Assembly: GCF_020687045.1 (NCBI RefSeq) | Contig: NZ_JAJEPW010000005.1 | Span: 1-64,000, forward strand | Direction: 5' to 3' | DNA: 64,000 nt | Source: Vescimonas cirricatena | Lineage (GTDB): Bacteria > Bacillota > Clostridia > Oscillospirales > Oscillospiraceae | In this document: positions 26,951 through 36,300 of the stretch, piece by piece | Layout of the letters: each line of letters starts with the position of its first letter | How positions within the stretch are numbered: the first letter of the stretch is position 1 | Program-made: the position numbers and the translations under genes | The notes under the pieces: model-generated | Databases searched by the model: none | What the model saw: the letters and a program-made list of their open reading frames with translations, nothing else | What the model was told of the DNA's origin: nothing

Positions 26951-27617
26951 AATAGAGACGCAGGATCGACGGCTCGGCATGACCATAAAAAATCTCCGCT
27001 GTCTGACCGGAGGGAAAAGCATGGAGCTGGCGTATGCCATGGCGCTGAAGCTGGCTGAGGAAAGCGAAAAATTGACGCTGCTGACCAGAGCGCTTCCCGC
27101 CTACACGGGAAATCCGCGGGCGCTGCAGGATGTGGATGCGGTTGCAGCAGAGTCGGTTCCAATAGAAGCGGGCTTTACCATCGAAGGCTGGTTCTGCATC
27201 CGGCTGCCTCTGCTGCTCCCCAAAAAGGAGAGGGGCTCCGCCTCCTATATTCGGGGCATCCTGTATCCGGCGCTCAGGAGCTTCTTTCAGGGCAAAGCGC
27301 CGGTTCGATACCCCGAAAGCATCATGATATTCCGCCATGTATATGAAAAAGGCAGGCCGGAGCGTCGGTACCGGGATCATGACAATATTGAGGTCAATAT
27401 GGTCTCCGATACCGTCGCTATGTATGTGCTTACGGATGACGCGCCGCCGTGCTGCGATCATTTCTACTGCAGCGCGGCCTCCACGCAGGAGCGTACGGAG
27501 GTGTATGTGGTCCCGGCACGGGATTTTCCCCAGTGGCTGGTGCTGGAGCCCCTGATCCCGGATGAGGGGGTGATGCTCCATGAAAATGTGCCGGAGCAGC
27601 GTCAAAAACATGTGTAA
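26913..27617 (+). CDS. DUF6100-like protein of the conjugative element
   Basis: This 234-residue soluble protein has AGAGGAGG before the ATG. The segments CLTGGKSMELAYAMAL and FCIRLPLLLPKKERGSASYIRG are typical of a family found beside VirB4/DUF5697 genes in clostridial ICEs (I believe DUF6100). No catalytic motif is seen. Its function is unknown. Confidence 0.5.
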   Translation: MDSINSFIHLLDKIETQDRRLGMTIKNLRCLTGGKSMELAYAMALKLAEESEKLTLLTRALPAYTGNPRALQDVDAVAAESVPIEAGFTIEGWFCIRLPLLLPKKERGSASYIRGILYPALRSFFQGKAPVRYPESIMIFRHVYEKGRPERRYRDHDNIEVNMVSDTVAMYVLTDDAPPCCDHFYCSAASTQERTEVYVVPARDFPQWLVLEPLIPDEGVMLHENVPEQRQKHV

Positions 27618-27733
27618 AAACAGGGCAAAAACCCGCCTCCCCAATGACATATCTTTTAACAGCCGGAAAACACCGATGAAACCGATATTTTTCAGGCTTT
27701 TTGCGCGGACGGTTTCCGACAAAGAGAGCAGTC

Positions 27734-28903
27734 ATGTTGTCGGAAAGCTCCTGCATTCCGGGGTTTGAAACAATGATTACCGTTCGGCCGGGAAGTCATG
27801 TGCATCGGCTTATCACAGTGCTCGGGCTCGCCGGCGAATACCCTGTCCGTTCGCTTGGCGTGCTGGGAAACGAGCGTACTCTCAGAGCGCTGGTGAGTAA
27901 ACTTTCCACAACACAGGAGCTTCGTAACCCAGATACCGATGAGCGGATGAGGGTAAAGCTGCTGCAGATGACCGGCATCGGGAATGCCAAAGCGATTCGT
28001 TTCTGTAAGGGCGCTCTCCCCATACTGGAATGGATACATCCGGACGCATACGGCTATTATATGGCCGCGTTTTACAATCATAGATTCCCCGGCGGTATGG
28101 CGCATCGGGACCGTAACCTTCGGGTTGCCGAGACGATTGGGATGCACCTGACCGCCGGTGTCGAGACAAGGGCCTATCTACTCCCCGCCTTGCAAAACCG
28201 GGCTATCCTTCGGATAACACCGGACGTGCCTGCCTTCTATCTGGCGCGGGACTTCAAAAAGATCACCCCAGCGGAACAGAACAAAACCATGTTTACACGC
28301 ATCGTCGGCGCAATCTTCTATCCGGGCGGCTGTTACGCCGTTTACAACACGCGGAACGCCGCGATGAAATGGAACGGCATGGGAGAGTTCAAAGCACTCC
28401 ACAGCCTGACAGAGCTTGCTCGCATGAATGCCGGGGTTCAGAGCATCGACTCCGCAATCCTGCTGGGCGAGTCCTATGATACGGCGCTGACCACACTGCT
28501 GGAGTCGGATAAAAACCGGCGACTGGAACTTCGGTTTGACGGAATCTATCGGCACATCTATTTTGTGCCCATGAATGTCGGCGGCATCCGGCAGTTCAGA
28601 TTGCTCACCGTCCCAGACTGGAAAGAAAAGCTGCTTGAGCTGCTGTTCGACCCAGACGTCCGGTCATATAACCGGGGATTCATGGAATACGACGCCAGTA
28701 TCGGCGGCACCTGTGTTTTCTCACATCTTGACGGCGACATCGCACGCCTGATCCGTTTTCGTGAGGCAATGCAGACCGGCGCAGGGAGCTTCGAGGTGCT
28801 CTGCTTCGATGATCAAGCGCCCTTTCTAAGAGAGTATCTTGGCCCGTATATCACACTCAAAACCATCGACGCTGCCACAGTAGAAGCAGAACTGGGACTA
28901 TAA
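27734..28903 (+). CDS. Conserved ICE protein of unknown function
   Basis: This protein of about 389 residues lies between the DUF6100-like gene and the coupling-protein gene. Start choice is uncertain: ATG 27734 follows AGAGAG, and ATG 27773 gives a shorter form opening with MITVRPGSH. The N-terminal part looks like a winged helix (ERTLRALVSKLSTTQ, then MRVKLLQMTGIGNAKAIRFC). The rest is alpha/beta with no recognised catalytic motif. It may be a distant relative of the DUF5697 neighbour. I cannot assign a role. Confidence 0.5.
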   Translation: MLSESSCIPGFETMITVRPGSHVHRLITVLGLAGEYPVRSLGVLGNERTLRALVSKLSTTQELRNPDTDERMRVKLLQMTGIGNAKAIRFCKGALPILEWIHPDAYGYYMAAFYNHRFPGGMAHRDRNLRVAETIGMHLTAGVETRAYLLPALQNRAILRITPDVPAFYLARDFKKITPAEQNKTMFTRIVGAIFYPGGCYAVYNTRNAAMKWNGMGEFKALHSLTELARMNAGVQSIDSAILLGESYDTALTTLLESDKNRRLELRFDGIYRHIYFVPMNVGGIRQFRLLTVPDWKEKLLELLFDPDVRSYNRGFMEYDASIGGTCVFSHLDGDIARLIRFREAMQTGAGSFEVLCFDDQAPFLREYLGPYITLKTIDAATVEAELGL

Positions 28904-28917
28904 AGGAGGAATGCATT

Positions 28918-30798
28918 CTGGATAAAAAGCGAGCAGCAGCCATCATCGCCGTCTCCATACCGGGACTCATCACCCTGCTTTACCTGGGCGGAGTGCTTGG
29001 CCAATTGCTGATAAACTACGAGCTTTGGATGAATTCCGGCGGTCTTACAGGGCAAACGACCATCGGCGCCGTAGACTGGAATCCGATCGTGTGTCTGGGC
29101 AGCGCCTTCAGCATCCCGGGGCTAAAAAGCATCGGTATACTGCTGCTGACCGGGGTCGGTATCACCGCCTATGTGCGTTTCCACGATAAATTCAGCTCCA
29201 AGGACTACGATGAACGCGGATTTACCCGCAGCAAGTACGGAACCTACGGCACCGCATCATGGATGAAGGACAAGGAGCTGAAAGAGATTCTGGAGATCAA
29301 GCCTCCGTCGCAGGCCGATGGCATCATTTTGGGCGAAAAAAACGGCAGCGTCGTCTGCTTACCTAAAGACACCAGACTGAACCGCCACATCGCCGTATTC
29401 GGTGCATCCGGTACCCGAAAATCCCGTGGCGTGATCCGTCCGGCGCTGTTCACCATACTCAAGCGAGGAGAGTCGGCGGTCATTACGGATCCGAAGGCGG
29501 AGCTCTATAACGATACCGCCGAGTTGTTCCGCAAGAACGGGTATGAGGTAAAAGTATTCAACCTGGTAGACCCCCGGCACGGCGACTCATGGAACTGCAT
29601 GTCAGACCTGAACGGCGATACTCTGCTGGCGCAGGTGTTGACCAATGTCATCATCTCCAACACCAGTGAGGGCAAGGGCGACCATTTCTGGGACAACGGC
29701 GAGGCCAATTTGCTCAAAGCGCTGGTGCTCTATATCGATCTGGACAGGAGCCGCAGCCCGGAGACGAAGAACCTGGCGGCCGCCTACCAGCTCCTGACCC
29801 AAAACAGCGAACGGCAGCTGACGGCACTTTTTGAAAAGCTGCCGCTGGATCACCCCGCCCGTGCGCCGTTCAATCTTTTCTCGCAGGCCAGCGACACGGT
29901 GCGTTCCGGCATCGTCCTTGGACTCGGCACCCGGTTACAGGTCTTACAGAACGAGGCTGTGCGGGACATCATCAGCCGCAGCGATATCGATCTCACGGCG
30001 CCAGGCAAGCGCAAATGCGCCTACTTCGTCATACTCAGCGATCAGGACGCAACGATGGCGTTTCTGTCCTCGCTGTTCTTTTCGTTTCTATTCATCAAGT
30101 TGGTGCGCTATGCCGACAGCACGCCGGAGCTGCGCTGCAAAGTTCCGGTCAACCTCATCTTCGATGAGTTCAACAATGTGGGCAAGCTCGGCAGCGCAGC
30201 GGACGGTTCGGATTTCGCCCGTACGCTCAGCGTTATCCGCAGCCGTGCGATCTATGTGATGCTGGCCGTGCAGAGCCTCGGTCAGCTCCAGAACCGGTAT
30301 CCCAACAATCTCTGGGCGGAGATCGTCGGCAACCTGGACGTGCAGCTCATGCTGGGCTGTACCGATGAGGTCAGCGCCGAGTACTTCTCCGCGCGGAGCG
30401 GCGATATGTCGGTGGAGATCAACTCCACCATGACCGTGCGCAAGACCATTGCCGTAGCGCAGGTCATCCCCCAATACCGTCAGACGGAGGGCCAGGGGCG
30501 CAGACGGCTGCTGACTCCGGACGAGGTGCTGCGCATCCCAAACGAGGAACTGCTGGTGGTCATCCGAGGACACAATGTCCTGAAACTGAAAAAATTTGAT
30601 TATGCTGACCACCCGCTGGCCAAGGAATTGACTCCCGTCAGCATTCTTGACTACACACCCCCGCACGCGGCAGCGCCTTTTCTCCAGACCGAGACGACTT
30701 TGCCACACGCAGTGTCTGAGGAGCGGCCGCACACATCGTCCATACCCTCAAAACGCAGAACTCTGTACAGCTCCGCGAAACCGCCGAGCGAGTTTTGA
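28918..30798 (+). CDS. virD4: VirD4/TraG-like type IV coupling protein
   Basis: This protein of about 626 residues has two N-terminal membrane helices and an ATPase domain. The nucleotide loop reads FGASGTRKSRG (about residue 160), with Arg where VirD4 usually has Gly. Similar replacements occur in this clostridial subfamily. Walker B is NLIFDEFNNVG. It recruits the relaxase-DNA complex to the channel. AAGGAGG at 28903-28909 points to CTG at 28918 as start (then DKKRAAAIIAV). The first conventional codon in frame, GTG at 28993, would remove most of the first membrane helix. Confidence 0.9.
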   Translation: MDKKRAAAIIAVSIPGLITLLYLGGVLGQLLINYELWMNSGGLTGQTTIGAVDWNPIVCLGSAFSIPGLKSIGILLLTGVGITAYVRFHDKFSSKDYDERGFTRSKYGTYGTASWMKDKELKEILEIKPPSQADGIILGEKNGSVVCLPKDTRLNRHIAVFGASGTRKSRGVIRPALFTILKRGESAVITDPKAELYNDTAELFRKNGYEVKVFNLVDPRHGDSWNCMSDLNGDTLLAQVLTNVIISNTSEGKGDHFWDNGEANLLKALVLYIDLDRSRSPETKNLAAAYQLLTQNSERQLTALFEKLPLDHPARAPFNLFSQASDTVRSGIVLGLGTRLQVLQNEAVRDIISRSDIDLTAPGKRKCAYFVILSDQDATMAFLSSLFFSFLFIKLVRYADSTPELRCKVPVNLIFDEFNNVGKLGSAADGSDFARTLSVIRSRAIYVMLAVQSLGQLQNRYPNNLWAEIVGNLDVQLMLGCTDEVSAEYFSARSGDMSVEINSTMTVRKTIAVAQVIPQYRQTEGQGRRRLLTPDEVLRIPNEELLVVIRGHNVLKLKKFDYADHPLAKELTPVSILDYTPPHAAAPFLQTETTLPHAVSEERPHTSSIPSKRRTLYSSAKPPSEF

Positions 30799-30955
30799 AC
30801 TCAATGCTTTAACTAAAAAGCTGACATTTAACTTTAGTGATGTTGTAATGCTGAAAGATAGTTAAATTGGTGGCGAGCAACTGGACTATATCACAAAACA
30901 CCGAGCGTATCGGCAATACGGACAGACTAACAAATAAAACACATTATCGGCAGAT

Positions 30956-30984
30956 GAGCGTCTCAGAAATGGGACGCTCTTTTT
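30956..30984 (+). terminator. Terminator-like leader hairpin before the S1-domain gene
   Basis: GAGCGTCTC pairs with GGGACGCTC (one wobble) around AGAAAT and is followed by TTTTTAT. It ends 32 bases before the ATG at 31017. The rest of the 30799-31016 gap shows no gene. Confidence 0.75.
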
Positions 30985-31016
30985 ATATTCAAACAAAAGA
31001 AACGGAGGATCAAACA

Positions 31017-32423
31017 ATGGCAACGAAAAAAACGGCGGTGATCCCGGAAGAAGAAATTCTTGCGGCCGCAACGGAAGAAAACATCAATGAACACTCATTA
31101 CATCAGACTGAAACCGAACCTGAGCCGGATAGAGTGCTTAGCGCTGAAGGGGCGCCCGGAGACGCTGATCTCATCGACATTTGCCAGACTGATTCCGAAT
31201 CTGCGAATCCCGAAGGGATGCCGATCGAAGACGCCGCGCGCAACACCCCGGAAGCACCGGTATCCCAGACCGGATCGGGCACTGAACTTCCCGGAGAATT
31301 CCCGGCCGGATCCGATGAATTAACTGCGCCGGAAGCTCCGGCGTCCCAGACCGATTCCGACTTGGATGAGAAAAAGCCTGAAGAGAGCCCGCCGGCCCGC
31401 CGAACCAGAAAACCAAGAGCTAAGAAAAGTGAGTCTGACACAGCGGCGGCAGAACCGCCCGGGGATGCATCCGACGGCGTCGAAGCTCCGGAGAAGAAGC
31501 CGCGCAGGCGCGCCGCTGCCAGACCGGCGTCGCCGGTGGTATCCATCGACGAGCGCCCCAGTGTGGAAACGGAAGCGGACAAAGCCCGCAACGATTTGCT
31601 GGACCTGGTAGAATCCTTAAAGACCAAACGGATCCTGACCGGGACCATTCAGGGCATCGAACGCCCCGCTGACCATCCCTCGCGTTCTCTTGCAGTCATT
31701 TATCATGGCGATATCAAGGTTATTATTCCTGCGGAGGAGGCGGTGGAGCCGCCGGAGGATTTCCGCGGCAGGCTTCCGGAGGATGTGCTGCACTATATGG
31801 TCACCAAGCGCCTGGGGGCGGAAGTGGATTACATCATCAAGGGTATCGACGCCAAGGCAGGCGTTGCAGTCGGCAGCCGTCTTGAGGCTATGTCCGCTAA
31901 GCGCCGAGCGTACTATTTCGGTACAGACCGGGATGGAAACAATCTGCTCTACGAAGGTATCTGTGCGGAAGCTCGCGTCGTATCCGTCATTCGTGCCGGC
32001 ATCTTCGTGGATCTGTTTGGCTTGGAGGTCTACATCCCTCTTCGTGAGCTGAGCTACCAGCGTATGCTGGATGCGCAGGACAGCTTTCAGCCCGGGCAGC
32101 GCATTCTGGTTAAAATCCTGAGCATCGACCGCAGTGACCGAACCCGTATCCGGCTCAGCGCCTCCATCAAGCAGGCCGGCGAGAATCCCTATGAAAAGGC
32201 GCTGCGGCGTTATTCTGTGGGCAACCGCTATGTAGGTACTGTCAGTATGGTGGACATGAACGGTGTGTTCGTCTCACTGGACGGAGGCATCGACTGTCTG
32301 TGCAGCTATCCTAAGCGCGGGCGCCCGCCCAGAGGCTCTCGCGTAACGGTACGGATTCTGGGCATCAACAACGAATCCAATCGAATCTGGGGAGCGATCA
32401 CACACATCGCTACCCCGAGATGA
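31017..32423 (+). CDS. S1 RNA-binding domain protein with acidic N-terminus
   Basis: This 468-residue protein starts after ACGGAGG. Residues 1-180 are acidic, rich in Glu, Pro and Ala and probably disordered, ending in a basic KPRAKK/KKPRRRAAAR stretch. The second half holds S1 (OB-fold) modules: LYEGICAEARVVSVIRAGIFVDLFG with LVKILSIDRSDRTRIRLS, then VGTVSMVDMNGVFVSLDGGID. It probably binds RNA. Its presence in an ICE is known from related elements, but its role in transfer is not. Confidence 0.75.
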   Translation: MATKKTAVIPEEEILAAATEENINEHSLHQTETEPEPDRVLSAEGAPGDADLIDICQTDSESANPEGMPIEDAARNTPEAPVSQTGSGTELPGEFPAGSDELTAPEAPASQTDSDLDEKKPEESPPARRTRKPRAKKSESDTAAAEPPGDASDGVEAPEKKPRRRAAARPASPVVSIDERPSVETEADKARNDLLDLVESLKTKRILTGTIQGIERPADHPSRSLAVIYHGDIKVIIPAEEAVEPPEDFRGRLPEDVLHYMVTKRLGAEVDYIIKGIDAKAGVAVGSRLEAMSAKRRAYYFGTDRDGNNLLYEGICAEARVVSVIRAGIFVDLFGLEVYIPLRELSYQRMLDAQDSFQPGQRILVKILSIDRSDRTRIRLSASIKQAGENPYEKALRRYSVGNRYVGTVSMVDMNGVFVSLDGGIDCLCSYPKRGRPPRGSRVTVRILGINNESNRIWGAITHIATPR

Positions 32424-32461
32424 CTGGAGCGAACAGAAAATGACAAGGAGGTTGAACAACT

Positions 32462-32875
32462 ATGCTTGATTACGATCTGACCCGCGCAGAGCAGGTCAGA
32501 AGAACGGATCTTGCGCAAAAAGCCCGCAGAATGATCCTGTCCCACATGAAGGTGGAGGCGGAGGACGAAACTTCGCTGACGCTGGATCACCGCGGCTACT
32601 ATATGCAGATCTCGTTCTCGCCGCTGCACCCGCTGCTGGTCGTCTGCCTGGCTAAGGCGATCCGAAACCCGGATGGCGCACGAAAACAGCAGCTTGCCAA
32701 CGAACTGAACCTGCACAGCGTGTTGGGCAGCCACGCCATCAATGAGGACGTCGGCTGTTATTCCTATCGCGCTACCCACTGGCTGGATACGGAGCTCACG
32801 CCGGAACGGTTCTTTGAAATACTCAGCCGCTGCGTTGACGAAGCGGATCGTGGCTATTTCAATCTGGCAGGATGA
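32462..32875 (+). CDS. Small conserved protein, function unknown
   Basis: This 137-residue soluble protein is preceded by AAGGAGGTTGAAC. It opens with MLDYDLTRAEQ and has alpha/beta character resembling a YbjN-like fold (YYMQISFSPLHPLLVVCLAKAI), but I do not recognise a family with confidence. It is 38 bases behind the S1-domain gene and probably in its operon. Confidence 0.5.
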   Translation: MLDYDLTRAEQVRRTDLAQKARRMILSHMKVEAEDETSLTLDHRGYYMQISFSPLHPLLVVCLAKAIRNPDGARKQQLANELNLHSVLGSHAINEDVGCYSYRATHWLDTELTPERFFEILSRCVDEADRGYFNLAG

Positions 32876-33304
32876 GCATATTGCTGTAATGCTCAGTGCG
32901 TATCCGCGTACCGGACAACCCCACCGCCTCCCGGCAGTACCCGGGGAAAAGTCTCAAGCGAGAGCCGGGAGCCATACTGCGACACTCCGGAGTACACCTT
33001 ACAGCCGTCAAGCCCTCCGGAATCAGAACCGGCCATACTCAAAGAGCCGGCCATGAACGAACCTCATTTGCGCGAAACCGCGGCGTTGGAGTTGGTTTCA
33101 CCTATGACTCTACCGCAACGGGACGCCGGGATACCCCCATTATCGCCGGAGATATCCATCCATCCGGCGCGGGATATCAAATCGTGGCTGGAACTGTACG
33201 CAGCAGACGGCATCATATATTTCTGCGTTTGGGCGCAGCTGAGAACAGAAGCGTGATACGATCTGTATATCGGCTGCACCTGAGCCAAACCACATCACGC
33301 AGCG
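32876..33304 (+). other. Gap of about 430 bp before the adhesin leader
   Basis: A reading frame is open through this stretch into the adhesin gene, and a 67-codon frame (33053-33256) also exists. Neither has a ribosome binding site or recognisable similarity. It probably contains the promoter and leader of the adhesin gene. Confidence 0.4.
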
Positions 33305-33332
33305 AGAAGCGCATCGGAAACGGTGCGCTTCT
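33305..33332 (+). terminator. Leader hairpin with GAAA tetraloop before the adhesin gene
   Basis: AGAAGCGCATCG pairs with CGGTGCGCTTCT around a GAAA loop. It ends 32 bases before the ATG at 33364; the tail CTTTGCTGC is only weakly T-rich. It belongs to the set of hairpins placed at similar distance before island genes. Confidence 0.65.
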
Positions 33333-33363
33333 TTGCTGCAAAAAAACAGGAGGTAAAGGAACG

Positions 33364-36300
33364 ATGAAACGTAAAACGTTCAAGAAAGCCCTTTCGGCAT
33401 TCTTGTCCCTGCTCATGTGCATGATGACGCTTTTGTCTATCAGCACACCTGTGTTTGCCGCAACGACGGTAGACGCTTACATGGTGGATTTCCCACGCGA
33501 CGGTGACAGCAACTACTCTGCGACGGCGTGGGGCCACTCTGCCACGTCTCTGATGGGCGGTTGGCGGTTTCTCAACAGCAAATACACAACGGTGCATAGC
33601 ATCGGCACCTATAACGGTCAGGTTTCGTATTGCATCGAGCCCGGCATCGGGCAAAATGCCGGCGATACTCTCTCCCACAAGGATGAGACATTTTGGGAAA
33701 ACTACCCCAGCCACCTCAATCCGACCATTTCCCCGGATACCATCAAGGTCCTGCTTGGCCGGATCATGCAGTATGGCTATCAGGGCAATATATCCACATC
33801 CTGGCGTTCTCAGAACGCCTCGGATGCAGCTGCGCTCAGCCATGCAATCGCTACGCAGCTGCTGGTCTGGGAGACGGTTGTCGGCGAGCGTGACGCAAGC
33901 TTCAACAAGGTGGACCCCTCCGGATATGGGAAGAGCGCGGTTTGGAGTTATATCCGGGACGAGCATCCGCTTCGCAGCCAGATCCGCTCCTATTATAATT
34001 CCATGGCCGCCAGCGTGCAGAGTCACGCAGAGATCCCCAGCTTCTGCGCACGAAGCATTGGCAGCGCACGCAGCTATGAACTCAAATACGACGGCACGCG
34101 ATATACCGTGACACTGACGGATACCAATGGAGTGCTGTCGAACTTCTCGTTCAGCTCCTCGGAACCCGGAATCAGCTTCTCCCGAAGCGGGAACCGCCTG
34201 ACAATCACCTCTGATACGCCGATTGCAGGCGATATCCGCGTAAGCGCCAGCAAGACCAACGGCGTGCGAAGCGGTGTGGTCGTCTGGACGGACGGCAACA
34301 AAGGCGCCGGCATTCAGGACGTTGTCACCTACGGCGAAAATGTGTCAGACCCTGTCGGCGCCTATCTTCGGCTTGAGATGGAGGCGCTCGGCGCCATGCA
34401 CCTGGTCAAGATCAGTGAGGATGGCGTTGTGGCCGGCATTTCTTTCACGATCTCTGGCAACGGAATCACCAAGACTGTGACTACCGGCCGCGACGGCACG
34501 ATTGACGTATCCGAGCTCATGGCCGGCACCTATACCGTAACAGAAGCGGACATTGAGCGTTATACGCCCCAGACTTCACAGCAGGTCACCATTGTCGGTG
34601 GGCAGACCTCGACCGTGACCTTCAACAACGTGCTCAAGCGCGGTGCTTTGGAGGTGACCAAGACTTCGGAAGACGGATTCGTTGAGGGCGTAAAGTTTCG
34701 CTTGTACGGCAAATCCCTTTCCGGCCTGAACGCCGATGAGTATGCGGTAACGGACTCCACCGGCGTGGCTAAGTTCCGCAATGTCCTGATTGGCGGCCCA
34801 TATACCATCGAGGAGGTCGATACGGCCGTTCGTTACGTTATCCCTGATCCCCAGTCGGTATCTATCCAGTGGAACCGGGTGGCAGAGCGCAGCTTTGCCA
34901 ATATCCTCAAAAAGTTTACCGTGACAGTAACCAAGACGGACGCAGAAACCGGAACACCGCAGGGCGACGCCACGCTGTCAGGCGCTAAATACGGGATCTA
35001 CAAGGGCGGGAAGCTTGTCGATGTGTATTACACAGACGCCAATGGTCAGTTCACCAGCAAAGAGTATATCTGCGATACCGACTGGACGATCCGTGAAATG
35101 GAACCCTCGGAGGGGTACCTCCTCGATACGACGGAACATACCGTTGGTGCAGCGCCTGGTCAGTATACGGTTGAACACAATACAACGGCTAACGCCGTGA
35201 CCGAAACGGTAATCAAAGGCAGCATCCGCCTGATCAAGCATATTGATGCCGAACTGGAAACCTCCGAGAACGCGCCAACCCCGCAGGCGGAGGCTGAGAT
35301 CCCCGCAGCAACGGACCCCTCTGCGCCGGAAGGCTCCGCATATTTTGTTAGCCCGGACGCCGCCGCACCGGAGAATGCGCAGGAAACTGCAGCTTCCGAT
35401 GATGCAAAGGACGCAGCCGAACCGGCAGCGGAAGAAACCACAATGCCCGATCAAGCCGACACGGAAACGCCGGCCGAGTCTGAGCCGGAAGCAGCCGATA
35501 CGCTGATTCCCGGTCAGAATGAAGCGGAGCCAGAACCCGAAAACGGATCTGTACCGACGGCGGAGTTCAACCCCTCCGGCAATGCAGGCATTATCGAGCA
35601 GCCGGAAGCAGGCGCGATGTTTCAGCTTTATCTCTCCGGTGCCGGAAGCTATGACGCAGCCAAAGATAGCGAGCGCGATCTGCTCGTGACGGATGAAAAC
35701 GGCGTAGCGCTTTCCAAGGATCTGCCTTACGGCCGCTATACCGTACACCAGATCGAGGGTCAGGAAGGACAGGCCTTTGTTCCGGACTTCACCGTATTCA
35801 TCAGCTCCGACGGACACCTGTACTCCTATATCCTGAACAACCAGACCATCACCAGCTTTATCCGCGTGGAAAAACGCGATGCTGAGACCGGGAAAATCAT
35901 TCCGGCAGCGGGCATCGGTTTTCAGGTCAGAGACCTTACCTCCGGCGAACTGATTTCACAGACCGTCTATTATCCGGCTCCGGTGACCATCTCCACATTC
36001 TATACCGCAGACGATGGCACGCTGATGCTCCCCTGCGAGCTGCCCTACGGCCGCTATGAGCTGATCGAGGTGACAACCTGCCATGGTTATGTGCTGGATA
36101 CCGCCCCGGTTCCGTTTACCGTGGATGGGTCAGAGGCTGTCGTGACAGTTACAAAGTCCAACATGGCGCAAAAAGGCGTCATCCGTATCCAAAAGACCGG
36201 CGAGGTCTTCAGCAGCGTTGTAAACGAGGGATCCATCTTCCGGCCTGTATATGAGAATACCGGACTTCCTAGAGCAGTCTTTGATATCGCTGCTGCGGAG

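Noticed and set aside
33053..33256. 67-codon frame before the adhesin
   Set aside because: No ribosome binding site, no recognisable family and alternative frames are also open; not enough support.
32896..33363. Open extension upstream of the adhesin that would add 156 residues
   Set aside because: The signal peptide and AGGAGG at 33349 place the start at 33364; an N-terminal extension before a signal peptide makes no sense.
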